Positions 25,071 through 34,221 are shown, counted from the first letter of the stretch. The stretch is 64,000 nucleotides of DNA from Novosphingobium aureum (GCF_015865035.1 NZ_JADZGI010000001.1:2170001-2234000), one strand, 5' to 3'. Notes: generated by a model from the letters alone, not told the origin. A program made the numbers and translations.

Positions 25071-27620
25071 ATGAAGAATGGGAAAATTCACGGGGTCGCT
25101 ACTGCATCGACGATCGCTCTGGCCAGCGTCCTGGCGCTCGGGTTCGCGCAACCCGCTCTCGCCCAGCAGAGCGCGCCTGCGGCCGAACAGACCGGAACCT
25201 CAATCGTGGTCACCGCGCGCAAGCGCGAGGAAACCCTTCTCGAGACGCCGATCGCGATCACCGCGCTGAGCGCCGAGGAAATCGAACAGCGCGGCATCAA
25301 GTCGATCAACGACGTCGTCCTGAACACGCCCGGCATCAATGTCTCGAACACCAATTCGGGACGCAACGACCGCTCTTTCCAGCAGATTTCGCTGCGCGGC
25401 ATGACGCCCTCGACGACCAGCTCGACGCTCACCGCCAGCTTCCTCGACGGTGTGCCCGTCGCCTCGGCAACGGCGCTGATGAGCATCACCGACCCGGAGC
25501 GCATCGAAGTGCTCAAGGGGCCGCAGAACGCCTATTTCGGCCGCAACGCCTTTGCCGGTGCGATCAACATCGTGACCAAGACCCCGGCTGACGAGTTCGG
25601 CGGTGCGATCAGTGCAATGGTCGGCACTCGCGACAACTTCGACATTTCGGGCGCGCTCGAAGGCCCGCTGGTGGACGGCGTGTTGGGCGTGCGCATTACC
25701 GGGCGCTCGATGAGCAAGAGCGGCTCTTACGTCAATCAGGCCGATCCCAACCAGACGCTGGGCGACCAGAAGACCGACGTCGGCACGATCCAGTTCGTGT
25801 TTACGCCCAGCTCTGCGCTCACGGTCAAGGCCATGGGCATGTACAGCCGCGATAACGACGGCCCCTCGGCCCAGGGCATGGTCTCGGCCTACGAGCTGCG
25901 CTCGAACAACGGCGCAGTCAACATCCCCTACTTCAGCGGCTCCAACGCCGGCTCGGTCGTCGTGCCGGGGCAAGCGAACTGCATGCTTAACGGGCTGCCC
26001 TACGTCTGTGGCGCCGTCCCGGGCCTGATGGCCGGCCCTGCGCAGAACACCACCTCGGACGCCCTGCTCGGCAGCATCCTGTCCGATCCGACCAACCGCA
26101 TCGACAGCAACGGTATCGGCACGCGCGGCTATGGTCTGCGCCGCGAATACTACCACTTCCATCTCGGCATCGACTACGAGCTGGGCGACAGTGGCCTGAC
26201 GCTCTCGTCACTGACCGGCTACAACAACGAGTACTATTCAGAGCTCGCCGATCTCGACAACTACGACAGCGTCGCTTTCGCGAATTCGGCAGCCGCCTTC
26301 ATCCCGGGCGTACGCGACTACTGGTCGTTCCCCTACCTTGTCGAGCGCCGCAACAAGGACTTCTCGCAGGAGCTGCGCCTGACCTTCGAGGACGGCGGCC
26401 CGCTGCACGCGATGTTCGGCGCCTCCTACCTCGACACCGACGTCGACAGCGGTCTCGTCAGCGTGTTCAACTACGAGACTTACGGCGTCTCGCCCAATGC
26501 CGGCGCACTGAGCCCGCCGCAGCAGGTCAAGACCATCGGCGTCTTCGGCAGTGCCGCCTACGACTTCACCGACGCGCTGACGCTCAGCGTCGAGGGTCGC
26601 TGGCAGCGTGACAAGGTCTATGCCTTCGCCGGTGGCCGCGGGCTCACCATCTCCGACGATGCGGCTAGCAACTTCAACCTGCCCTCGGGCTCGTTCGATC
26701 CGCTCACCTCGTTCTACGCCAAGACCTTCTCGAACTTCCTGCCGCGCGTGATCCTCAACTACGACGTCTCGCCCGACATGATGGTCTACGCCTCTTGGTC
26801 GAAGGCGGTGAACGTGAGCGTGGGCTCGTTCAACACCAGCTTCCTCTCGGGCACCCAGGCCGAGTTCGAGGCCGGCCAGTCGATCGGGCTTGGCGTCATC
26901 GTCCAGCCCGAAAAGCTGACGAACTACGAAGTCGGCCTCAAGGGCAGCTTCCTCAATGGAGACCTGCAGGTTACCTCGGCCTTCTACCTTGCCGACTGGA
27001 GCAACCAGCATAACACCCGCTCGGTGTTCTTCGTCGATCCCGCGACCGACGTGGTCACGATCGTCACCGGCGTTGCCAACTCGGGCAAGACACGCATGAC
27101 CGGCTTCGAGCTGGACGTGCTCGCAGAGCCTTTCGAGGGCCTCTCGATCACGGCTTCGGGCGCGATCAACTCGAGCTCGATCCGCAGCTTCTCCGACCCG
27201 GCGATCACACTGCGCACCGGGCTCGAAGGCGACGAGTTCCGCGGCAATCAGCTTCCGTTGAGCTCGAAGTACTCGGCCAACCTTGGCATGATGTACACCG
27301 GCCAGATTCCCGATTGGGACAACGGCTCATGGTTCGTGCGCGGCGACGCCGGCTACAAGTCCAAGCAGTACGTCGATGCCGGCAACCTGACCTGGATCAA
27401 GGGCCGCACGCAGGTCAACGCAAGGGTCGGCTTCAGCTACGGCGACGTCACCGTCGAAGGCTTCGTGACCAACCTGTTCAAAAACAAGCAGTACACCTCG
27501 GTGGCGCAGAACGCGCTGCTCGAGCCCAGCTTCTTCCTCGCCGCACAGTCCTACGGTTATCTCAATCTCGCACTTCCCGAGCTGCGGACCTGGGGCATCA
27601 AGGCCGGTTACAAGTTCTGA
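25071..27620 (+). CDS. TonB-dependent outer-membrane receptor 2
   Basis: An 849-residue TonB-dependent receptor. The signal peptide ends at A-L-A-Q-Q and the TonB-box-like S-I-V-V-T-A-R-K follows at about residue 42. The plug contains S-F-Q-Q-I-S-L-R-G-M-T-P-S-T-T, E-R-I-E-V-L-K-G-P-Q-N and A-G-A-I-N-I-V-T-K. The barrel ends in A-G-Y-K-F. The plug is nearly the same as in receptor 1. The barrel carries an extra insertion with two cysteines (A-N-C-M-L-N-G-L-P-Y-V-C near residue 305), which could form a disulfide in an extracellular loop. Start 25071 has GGGGA upstream and gives a clean signal peptide. It is followed by a terminator. Ligand unknown; probably related to that of receptor 1. Confidence 0.92.
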   Translation: MKNGKIHGVATASTIALASVLALGFAQPALAQQSAPAAEQTGTSIVVTARKREETLLETPIAITALSAEEIEQRGIKSINDVVLNTPGINVSNTNSGRNDRSFQQISLRGMTPSTTSSTLTASFLDGVPVASATALMSITDPERIEVLKGPQNAYFGRNAFAGAINIVTKTPADEFGGAISAMVGTRDNFDISGALEGPLVDGVLGVRITGRSMSKSGSYVNQADPNQTLGDQKTDVGTIQFVFTPSSALTVKAMGMYSRDNDGPSAQGMVSAYELRSNNGAVNIPYFSGSNAGSVVVPGQANCMLNGLPYVCGAVPGLMAGPAQNTTSDALLGSILSDPTNRIDSNGIGTRGYGLRREYYHFHLGIDYELGDSGLTLSSLTGYNNEYYSELADLDNYDSVAFANSAAAFIPGVRDYWSFPYLVERRNKDFSQELRLTFEDGGPLHAMFGASYLDTDVDSGLVSVFNYETYGVSPNAGALSPPQQVKTIGVFGSAAYDFTDALTLSVEGRWQRDKVYAFAGGRGLTISDDAASNFNLPSGSFDPLTSFYAKTFSNFLPRVILNYDVSPDMMVYASWSKAVNVSVGSFNTSFLSGTQAEFEAGQSIGLGVIVQPEKLTNYEVGLKGSFLNGDLQVTSAFYLADWSNQHNTRSVFFVDPATDVVTIVTGVANSGKTRMTGFELDVLAEPFEGLSITASGAINSSSIRSFSDPAITLRTGLEGDEFRGNQLPLSSKYSANLGMMYTGQIPDWDNGSWFVRGDAGYKSKQYVDAGNLTWIKGRTQVNARVGFSYGDVTVEGFVTNLFKNKQYTSVAQNALLEPSFFLAAQSYGYLNLALPELRTWGIKAGYKF

Positions 27621-27670
27621 GCCACCTGTCGCCGCGCCTTCGGGCAGGGGCGACAAGGACACCAAGAGCG

Positions 27671-27705
27671 CAGGCCGGGAGTTCGTCTCCCGGCCTGTTG
27701 CGTTT
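27671..27705 (+). terminator. Terminator hairpin after TonB receptor 2
   Basis: The 11-bp perfect stem CAGGCCGGGAG / CTCCCGGCCTG has a TTCGT loop and is followed by a modest T-rich tail (TTGCGTTT). Confidence 0.8.
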
Positions 27706-27741
27706 GAAGCTGGCCCGCCACACCCAGGCAGAGGGCCCGCA

Positions 27742-27758
27742 TCACCGCACAGCGGACA
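27742..27758. promoter_or_regulatory. Putative operator, cluster inverted repeat site 9 (weak left half)
   Basis: TCACCG-CACAG-CGGACA has a perfect right half and a 4 of 6 left half. It is 50 bp upstream of the hydrolase ATG at 27809. Confidence 0.35.
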
Positions 27759-27808
27759 AAGCAGAGCGAGCGCGAGCCTTGCGCCGCCGATGTCAGCACC
27801 ATCACCGC

Positions 27809-28657
27809 ATGACCAGTTTCATCAAGGTTCGCCGTGGATATACCGCATGTCGCTTCGGCCACATGCATTACCGCACCGCCGGCCAGGCGAACCCGGACCA
27901 TGCACCCGTCGTGCTCCTTCACCAGAACCCGTCCTCGTCTTACGAGTACGAGGCCCTCATCGAGGAACTGGGCAAGGATCGCCTCGTCTATGCCTTCGAC
28001 ACGCCCGGTTACGGAATGTCGGATGCCCCCCCGGCCCCGCCGGGAATGGCAGGCTATGCCGAGGCCTTCTCGGATGCGCTCGATGCGCTTGCCGAGAGCG
28101 GCGAGCTGACCGGTCCGGTCGATCTATACGGTTTTCACACTGGCACCCTGCTGTGCTGCGAGCTTGCGATCGCAAGGCCCGACCGCGTGCGGTCGGTCTC
28201 GCTCACGGGGATTCCAATGTTCGACGCGCAGGTGCTGGCAGACAAGCTGGCCTATGCGGAAACCTTCCCCAGGCCCGACGAGGACGGCAAGGTCGTGCTC
28301 GAACTGCTCGGCAACTTGTGGAATTATGTCGTCAAGAGCAGGGACCAGCAGGTCGCGCTCGAGAAAGCCGTATTCAACTTCGCCGACAAGGCCCGCGTCC
28401 TTGATCGCTTCACCTGGGCTTACAAGGGAGTGTGGTCCTACGACTACGAACGCCTCGCCCTGGTAAAGCAGCCCGCGTTCCTGCTGCAGCCCGCCGAGGA
28501 TATCCAGGCGGTATCGCTCAAGGCAGCCGGAACCATGCAGAATTGCACCATACGCGAATTGCCCGAGCTGGATCGGGACATATTCGACGTAGCACCTGAA
28601 AGATTAGCCAATGAACTGCGCAACTTCTTCGATCAACACGGACCTTCCGACCGCTGA
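27809..28657 (+). CDS. Alpha/beta-hydrolase fold protein with G-F-H-T-G elbow (His for Ser)
   Basis: A 282-residue alpha/beta-hydrolase fold protein. The oxyanion segment is V-V-L-L-H-Q-N-P-S-S-S. The strand-5 elbow is L-Y-G-F-H-T-G-T with His110 where Ser, Cys or Asp is normal. The usual C-terminal catalytic-His segment reads L-P-E-L-D-R-D-I-F-D, so that His is also absent. It shares L-H-Q-x-P-S and x-P-G-Y-G-M-S-D with the protein at 40812. It is unlikely to be a standard serine esterase; it may use another mechanism, such as a lyase or cofactor-free reaction, or only bind ligand. Its 3' end overlaps the kinase-like gene by 47 bp. Confidence 0.82.
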   Translation: MTSFIKVRRGYTACRFGHMHYRTAGQANPDHAPVVLLHQNPSSSYEYEALIEELGKDRLVYAFDTPGYGMSDAPPAPPGMAGYAEAFSDALDALAESGELTGPVDLYGFHTGTLLCCELAIARPDRVRSVSLTGIPMFDAQVLADKLAYAETFPRPDEDGKVVLELLGNLWNYVVKSRDQQVALEKAVFNFADKARVLDRFTWAYKGVWSYDYERLALVKQPAFLLQPAEDIQAVSLKAAGTMQNCTIRELPELDRDIFDVAPERLANELRNFFDQHGPSDR

Positions 28658-29627
28658 GGTCTCGCACTCGGTCCTGCACCCCGACTTCATCGCGCGCGAA
28701 GTGGCCCGCCGCTTCCCGATCGAGGGTGAGCTGACCTGCTTCCTGCTCTATCGCGGCATGAACGACGTCTACCTCGTCCAGGACGAGACCACCAAGTATG
28801 CCCTGCGCGTTTGGCGCAAGACCTACCGCGACGTCGACGATGTCGCATACGAGCTGAACTTCCTCGACTACCTGCGCAAGATCGGTTTCCCGGCTTCGGT
28901 CGCGGTGCCGCAGCACGACGGCGCGCTGTACTTCAAGGTCAACTCGCCCGAGGGTGAGCGCGCGATCGCGATGTACGACTGGGCCGACGGCGTGAAGTTC
29001 GGTGAATGCCTCTCCGAGGAAACCGCCTTCCGCATCGGCGCTGCGATGGCGCAGATGCACCTGCACGGCAACGACTGGGCGGGCAAGGACCACGTGTTCA
29101 CGACCGACACGGCCAAGGACTACAACATCTGCATGCCTGCGCTGATCGACTTCGTCTACGATCGCCCGGACGACCTGCGCGACTTCCCGATCATCGCCGC
29201 CAACCTCGACAAGCGCCTCGACGAACTGGCCGCATCGGGCAAGGTGCCGCTGGGCGTGTGCCACCGCGACTTCCACCCCAGCAACGTCCACGTCGACGAG
29301 AACGGCAAGATCACCCTGCTCGACTTCGACGCGGCGGGCGAGGACTTCATGATGCAGGACGTCCAGAACTTCGTGTGGGGCAACCTGTTCTACGGTTTCG
29401 ACCCCAAGATCGGTGAAGCCTTCGAGAGCGGCTACGAGAGCGTGCGCCCCTTCACCCAGGAGGAAAAGGACAACAAGGAACTGTTCCTCATGGCCAAGTG
29501 CTTCCGCCTCATCGCGGGCATGGCGCATAGCTCGACCGCGGTCGGGCGTGGCACGCTTCGCTTCCGTAATCTCGACTGGCTCGGCGATTACGTGAAGACC
29601 CGCGCACGCGCCGCCGGTCTGCTCTGA
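28611..29627 (+). CDS. Aminoglycoside-phosphotransferase/choline-kinase-like protein
   Basis: A 338-residue protein of the APH kinase fold. The catalytic loop V-C-H-R-D-F-H-P-S-N-V lies near residue 218 and the metal-binding L-L-D-F-D near residue 238. Upstream is Y-A-L-R-V-W-R-K, containing the probable ATP-binding Lys, and M-Y-D-W-A-D-G as the hinge. Relatives phosphorylate small molecules with hydroxyl or amino groups. Antibiotic resistance is not implied here. The ATG at 28611 lies inside the upstream hydrolase gene (47-bp overlap), and no later ATG would preserve the N-lobe. The carrier at 29630 starts 2 bp after the stop. It may phosphorylate a pathway intermediate after uptake. Confidence 0.82.
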   Translation: MNCATSSINTDLPTAEVSHSVLHPDFIAREVARRFPIEGELTCFLLYRGMNDVYLVQDETTKYALRVWRKTYRDVDDVAYELNFLDYLRKIGFPASVAVPQHDGALYFKVNSPEGERAIAMYDWADGVKFGECLSEETAFRIGAAMAQMHLHGNDWAGKDHVFTTDTAKDYNICMPALIDFVYDRPDDLRDFPIIAANLDKRLDELAASGKVPLGVCHRDFHPSNVHVDENGKITLLDFDAAGEDFMMQDVQNFVWGNLFYGFDPKIGEAFESGYESVRPFTQEEKDNKELFLMAKCFRLIAGMAHSSTAVGRGTLRFRNLDWLGDYVKTRARAAGLL

Positions 29628-29629
29628 TC

Positions 29630-31048
29630 ATGAGGGATCCCGTCACCGCGACGCCCAATACCACGACGATTGCCGGAGCCGCGCCAGCGGCTCCGGCTTT
29701 CACCGCGAACGAGCCGCGCCCGTCTCCGGCAAAGGGCTGGATCATGGTGGGCATGCTGTTCCTGGCCGGGATCCTCTCGGTCATCGACCGTGCCGCCCTC
29801 AACATTCTGGTCGACCCGGTTCGTGGCGACCTCGGCATCTCGGACGAGCAGATCGGCCTGCTGCAGGGCCTCGCCTTCGGGCTTTTCTATGCCTTCATGG
29901 GCCTGCCCATGGGCCTGCTCGCCGACCGCATCTCGCGCCGCAACCTGATTGCAGGCGGGATCGCCTTGTGGAGCGTGGCCACCATCGGCAGCGGTCTCGC
30001 GCAGACGTTCGGCTGGCTGTTCAGCGCTCGCCTGCTGGTCGGGCTGGGTGAAGCGGCACTGGGGCCGGCGGCCATCTCGCTCATCGCCGACCTCTTCGCG
30101 CCTGAGCGGCGCGGCCGACCGATCTCGGTCTACATGATGGGCCAGGGTCTCGCCAACGGCATCGCCATCTCGGTCACCGGCCTGCTTGTCGCCACTGCGT
30201 CGGCGGGCACGTTCGACGGCCTGCCGTTCGTCGGCCATCTCGTACCCTGGCGCATGGTCTTCGTGATCTTCGGAGCCATCGGCCTGCTGGTCGCCGCGAT
30301 CATGCTGCTGATCACCCGCGAGCCGCCACGACAGGACACGGCGGTACAGGGTGTCCCGCGCACGCCGGGTGCCGCCGAAGCCGCCTACCTTTGGCGCAAC
30401 CGCGCCGTGCTCGTTCCGCTCTATCTCGCCTTCGCGCTGGTCTTCACCGTCGCCTACGGCTCGATGTCGTGGGCACCCACCATGCTGATCCGCAGTTACG
30501 GCGCGGACGCGGCCTTCATGGCGAGCTTCCTGGGCCCGGTCTCGATCGTCTTTTCCGCATTCGGTCCGCTGCTTGGCGGCACACTGCTCGACCGCGCGAT
30601 GCGTTCGGGCAATACCATGACACGCTTCGCGATCCTCACGCTGGCACCGCTCTTTGCGCTGCCCTCGATCTTCGCGGTAGTCTCGAGCGACCTTCACGTC
30701 GCCTCGATCATGATCGCCTCGTCGAACGCGGTGTTCTCGGTAATCGGCACGGTGATGTTCGCGACACTGCAGTCGGTCGTGCCGCCACGCATGCGCGGCA
30801 GCTCGATCTCGCTGACCCTGGTCCTCAACACGATCCTGGGCGCGAGCTTGGGACCACTGCTCGTGGCGACCTTCACCCAGCGGGTCCTGCAGGACGAGAA
30901 CCTCGTCGGCTGGTCGATCGCCTCGGTCTGCCTGCCCTTCGTTCTCATCTCGGCAGGGCTCTACGCGCTGTCCTGGCGAGCGATGCGCAAGGCGCGCGCG
31001 AGCGGGACGAGCGAATGCGCCGCGCTGATCGACGGAGAACTGGACTGA
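29630..31048 (+). CDS. MFS transporter (spinster-like)
   Basis: A 472-residue 12-helix carrier from a different MFS branch than the four GPH carriers. The first helix carries the spinster-like D-R-A-A-L-N-I-L, and motif A appears as G-L-L-A-D-R-I-S-R-R-N near residue 92. The next helix has R-L-L-V-G-L-G-E-A-A-L-G-P-A, typical of organic-anion/sphingolipid-type and sphingomonad aromatic carriers. The ATG at 29630 follows the kinase-like gene by 2 bp and a terminator hairpin lies just downstream. Substrate and direction unknown. Confidence 0.85.
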   Translation: MRDPVTATPNTTTIAGAAPAAPAFTANEPRPSPAKGWIMVGMLFLAGILSVIDRAALNILVDPVRGDLGISDEQIGLLQGLAFGLFYAFMGLPMGLLADRISRRNLIAGGIALWSVATIGSGLAQTFGWLFSARLLVGLGEAALGPAAISLIADLFAPERRGRPISVYMMGQGLANGIAISVTGLLVATASAGTFDGLPFVGHLVPWRMVFVIFGAIGLLVAAIMLLITREPPRQDTAVQGVPRTPGAAEAAYLWRNRAVLVPLYLAFALVFTVAYGSMSWAPTMLIRSYGADAAFMASFLGPVSIVFSAFGPLLGGTLLDRAMRSGNTMTRFAILTLAPLFALPSIFAVVSSDLHVASIMIASSNAVFSVIGTVMFATLQSVVPPRMRGSSISLTLVLNTILGASLGPLLVATFTQRVLQDENLVGWSIASVCLPFVLISAGLYALSWRAMRKARASGTSECAALIDGELD

Positions 31049-31054
31049 CACCAC

Positions 31055-31093
31055 ACGGGGCGCCCGCACAGACAGCGATGCGCCCCGTTATTT
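31055..31093 (+). terminator. Rho-independent terminator inside the 27.8-34.2 kb gene run
   Basis: ACGGGGCGC and GCGCCCCGT arms are followed by TATTTTT. It separates the carrier from the exported hydrolases by 38 bp, implying a second promoter or readthrough for the latter. Confidence 0.8.
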
Positions 31094-31131
31094 TTCAAGT
31101 AATCATCGAAACTATCGGGGGGAACGACGTA

Positions 31132-32121
31132 ATGAGGCGGCTATTCAAGGGCGTGGCGCTAGTACTGCTCGGCGTCATCGTGCTGGCAGCGCTGGCATTG
31201 GGCACGATGCGGCTCGGCTGGTGGAACCCGTCCTACGAAAGCGTCAAGGCCGCACAGGCGACCCCGCCCTCGACCTTCGAGAAATACGGCACCGCCAACA
31301 TCCACATCCGCGACGAAGGCCCACGCGACGGGCCGGTCGTGGTGATGATGCACTCCTCGATGACGAACTTGCGCGAATGGGACGTCTGGGCCGCCAAGCT
31401 CACCGACAGGTACCGCGTCATACGCTTCGACTGGCCGCCATACGGCCTCTCGACCGACAGCGCGCCCTCGACCGGCATGCCCGGCATCGTCACCCTGCTC
31501 GAGACCATTCTCGAGGCCAAGGGCGTCGACAAGCTCGCGCTCGTCGGCACCTCCAGCGGCGCGACGATCTCGACCCTTTACGCGGCGGCTCATCCCGAGA
31601 AGGTCACCGCGCTCGCGCTCTCGACCCTGCCTCTCGCCGCTCCGCCCACGACCGACTTCAGCCAGCTGATGTGGTCGATGGTCTGGACCCACGAGACTCT
31701 CGTGCCCAACTACTACCCGCCCTTCTACTACCGCCAGTCGCTCTCCGAGCTCTACGGTCGTCCCGAGCGCCTCACGGACGAGACGGTCGAATGGTACTAC
31801 CAGACCAACAACATCCCCGGCGGGTTCGACAAGGTGCGCGCTTACTACGAGGCCAACAAGAAGGCGGTATGGGCCAAGGGCGCAGGCGACGAGGCAGCGC
31901 AGGTCAAGGCTCCGATCCTGCTGCAGTGGGGCGATGCCGACCCGGTCCTGCCCAAGTACCTTGCCGCAGATGCGGTCAAGCAGTTCACCGGCACCAGCGT
32001 CGATCTGATCCACTACCCCGACCTTGGCCATTACCCCATGCTCGAGCTGCCTGAGGAAACCGCCGCAGACCTGCGCCAGTGGCTCGACAAGACCATCCCC
32101 GCACCCGGGGGCGACGCGTGA
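31132..32121 (+). CDS. Membrane-anchored alpha/beta-hydrolase
   Basis: A 329-residue hydrolase with an N-terminal membrane anchor (about residues 7-27), so it is probably periplasmic. The catalytic elements are V-M-M-H-S-S for the oxyanion region, L-V-G-T-S-S-G with Ser141, and a C-terminal Y-P-D-L-G-H-Y-P with the catalytic His. The fold and several motifs are shared with the hydrolase at 17851. GGGGGG precedes the ATG with good spacing. It starts a three-gene block (hydrolase, hydrolase, amidohydrolase) in which stop and start codons overlap, all with export signals. Substrate unknown. Confidence 0.86.
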   Translation: MRRLFKGVALVLLGVIVLAALALGTMRLGWWNPSYESVKAAQATPPSTFEKYGTANIHIRDEGPRDGPVVVMMHSSMTNLREWDVWAAKLTDRYRVIRFDWPPYGLSTDSAPSTGMPGIVTLLETILEAKGVDKLALVGTSSGATISTLYAAAHPEKVTALALSTLPLAAPPTTDFSQLMWSMVWTHETLVPNYYPPFYYRQSLSELYGRPERLTDETVEWYYQTNNIPGGFDKVRAYYEANKKAVWAKGAGDEAAQVKAPILLQWGDADPVLPKYLAADAVKQFTGTSVDLIHYPDLGHYPMLELPEETAADLRQWLDKTIPAPGGDA

Positions 32122-33089
32122 TGCTGCGCAGCAAATCCCTTCACGCCAGCCTCGGCGCCCTTGCCGCGCTGCTCCTCCCGCTCGCCGCTGGCGCGCAGGA
32201 CACGAAGCCCGATTTCCTCGACGATGCTGCACTGCGTGCGGCCTATGCCCTGCCCGCCTCGCAGTTTGTCGAGATCGACGGCGAACCCGTCCACTTCGTC
32301 AACGAAGGCAAGGGCCCGCCGCTGCTGCTCCTGCACGGTTCGTTTGCCAGCCTGCGCCAGTGGGACGAATGGGCGAAAGTGCTGAGCCGGCACTACCGCG
32401 TGATCCGCTTCGACCAGTCGCCCGCCGGCCTTTCGGGTCCGAACCTCTCGGGGGACTACTCGATCGAGCACCGCAACCGGATCGTCGACGGCCTCATGGA
32501 TCGGCTCGGTATCGAGCGCTTCACCATCATCGGCACCTCGAGCGCCGGCACCCCGACCGCAGCCTATGCCGCAGCAAGGCCGGAACGGGTGCAGGCCGTC
32601 GTCCTTGCCAATATCGCGGCAGGCAAGATCAACCTCGACTTTTCGACCCTGCCCGAGACGCTCAAGGCCGCGCTCGCTGCCGACCAGACACACCCGGGCT
32701 GGCATGGCGAGGAGTACTGGCGCCAGATCCTGCTCGCCAACGTCGTCGACAAGTCGCGGGTCACGCCCGAAGTCGTCGAACGCTGGACCCAGATCAACAA
32801 CCGCATGATGCGCGATCCGCAGGTCGCCAAGGACGTCTTCGCCGCCAGCTCGCTCGAGCGAACGAGCGCGGACCTCGCGCGGATAACTGCCCCCACGCTG
32901 CTGCTGTGGTCGGCGCAGGATCACGAGACGACGCTCGAGACACACGGCGTCAAGGCGTTCGAGGCACTCGCCGCGCGTGACAAGACCCTCGAAGTCGTAC
33001 CCTCGTGCGGTCACATGATGCCGCTCGACTGCCCGGCCCGCTCGCTCGAACGGCTCGAGCCCTTCCTCGAGCGCGTAACAGCCAAGTGA
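32121..33089 (+). CDS. Exported alpha/beta-hydrolase
   Basis: A 322-residue hydrolase with a cleavable signal peptide ending at A-A-G-A-Q, expected in the periplasm. It has L-L-L-L-H-G-S, the elbow I-I-G-T-S-S-A with Ser140 (the second elbow Gly is Ala), and a C-terminal P-S-C-G-H-M-M-P with the catalytic His. The strand-7 acid is probably in S-A-Q-D-H-E. The TGATG junction with the upstream hydrolase gives a 1-bp overlap, and GTGA couples it to the amidohydrolase downstream. The two hydrolases may act in sequence on the same imported or exported molecule; this is inference. Confidence 0.86.
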   Translation: MLRSKSLHASLGALAALLLPLAAGAQDTKPDFLDDAALRAAYALPASQFVEIDGEPVHFVNEGKGPPLLLLHGSFASLRQWDEWAKVLSRHYRVIRFDQSPAGLSGPNLSGDYSIEHRNRIVDGLMDRLGIERFTIIGTSSAGTPTAAYAAARPERVQAVVLANIAAGKINLDFSTLPETLKAALAADQTHPGWHGEEYWRQILLANVVDKSRVTPEVVERWTQINNRMMRDPQVAKDVFAASSLERTSADLARITAPTLLLWSAQDHETTLETHGVKAFEALAARDKTLEVVPSCGHMMPLDCPARSLERLEPFLERVTAK

Positions 33090-34159
33090 AGAGAGCCAGC
33101 AGGCGAGGTTTCATTGGCCACGGCGCGCGAGCGCTTGGCGCCGTGGCCATGCTGCACTCCGGGGAGGTGCGCTCGCAGGAGCACGCACCCCCGGCCAGCA
33201 CGGAACCAGAACCAGCACTCGAACCGGCCCTGCCGATCATCGACCCTCATTTCCACTTGCGCGACTACCGCGAGGCAGACGATCCTCGCCCACGCTACCG
33301 GGCGGCCGATTTCGCCGCCGATGTCGCAGCCAGCGGCCATGCCGTACACGACAGTGTCTTCATCGAATGCTCGATCATGTACCGCGAGGACGGACCGGCG
33401 CCGCTGCGCTCACTCGGCGAGACCGCCTATGTCGCGCAGCAGGCAGGCCGGTATGGCCCGCTCAGGGTCTCGGGCGGGATCGTCGCCCGCATCGACCTTG
33501 CTGCGCACACGCCGCTCGAAGCCCTGATAGATGCCCATGCCGAGGCTGCCGGCGGGCGCCTTCGCGGGGTGCGCAACTCGATCGCCTGGGATGCCTATGG
33601 CCCGCTCGCGGCCATGGGGCCCGATCCACACCTGCTCGAACGCCCCGCCTTTCGCGAGGGCCTGCGCCACCTCGCGCGCCATGACCTGAGCTTCGAGACC
33701 TGGCAGTTTCACCCCCAGATCGAACAGGTCACCGCCCTCGCCCGGGCCTTCCCGGAAAACCGCTTCGTGCTCGAACACCTCGGTGCGCCGCTCGGCATCG
33801 GGCCTTACGCCGGAAAGCTGGACGAGGTCTTCGCAGCCTGGCGCAAGGACATCGTCGCGCTTGCGCAATTGCCCAATGTCGTCGCCAAGATCGGCGGCCT
33901 CGGACCGTTCTGGCAGCGCGACGCCGCCACACCCGTAACCTCGCAAGCGCTGGCCAGGGACTGGCGGCGCTGGATCGAGACCACGATCGAAGCCTTCGGG
34001 CCGGAGCGCTGCATGTTCGAGAGCAACTGGCCCGCCAATTCATCGGTTTCGAGCTACGGGCAGATCTGGAATGCCTTCAAGCTGGTGACGCAAGGCTGCT
34101 CGGACAGCGAAAAGGCCGCGCTCTACCAGAACACGGCCCGTTCGACCTACCGGCTGTAA
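33086..34159 (+). CDS. Tat-exported amidohydrolase 2 family protein
   Basis: A 357-residue TIM-barrel amidohydrolase of the Amidohydro_2 group (fuconolactonase, LigI, decarboxylase relatives). An N-terminal S-R-R-G-F-I-G signal suggests Tat export. The metal-site motif I-I-D-P-H-F-H-L lies near residue 52. Later features are F-H-P near residue 212, L-E-H-L-G-A-P near residue 232 and M-F-E-S-N-W-P near residue 312, in place of the common G-S-D-W-P. The family hydrolyses lactones or decarboxylates aromatic acids in metal-dependent reactions. The GTG start at 33086 overlaps the upstream stop by 4 bp. It converges on methyltransferase 2. A lactonase acting in the periplasm is the most natural guess. 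Confidence 0.83.
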   Translation: MKRASRRGFIGHGARALGAVAMLHSGEVRSQEHAPPASTEPEPALEPALPIIDPHFHLRDYREADDPRPRYRAADFAADVAASGHAVHDSVFIECSIMYREDGPAPLRSLGETAYVAQQAGRYGPLRVSGGIVARIDLAAHTPLEALIDAHAEAAGGRLRGVRNSIAWDAYGPLAAMGPDPHLLERPAFREGLRHLARHDLSFETWQFHPQIEQVTALARAFPENRFVLEHLGAPLGIGPYAGKLDEVFAAWRKDIVALAQLPNVVAKIGGLGPFWQRDAATPVTSQALARDWRRWIETTIEAFGPERCMFESNWPANSSVSSYGQIWNAFKLVTQGCSDSEKAALYQNTARSTYRL

Positions 34160-34221
34160 GGGGCGGCGAAGCGTAGCTGCCCGCGTGGCCCGGAAAGGAC
34201 CGCGGTCAGCCGCGTCGCATC

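Noticed and set aside
28611..29627. An antibiotic resistance gene (aminoglycoside phosphotransferase)
   Set aside because: Only the kinase fold is shared. The gene is embedded in a catabolic operon and no specific resistance-family features are visible.
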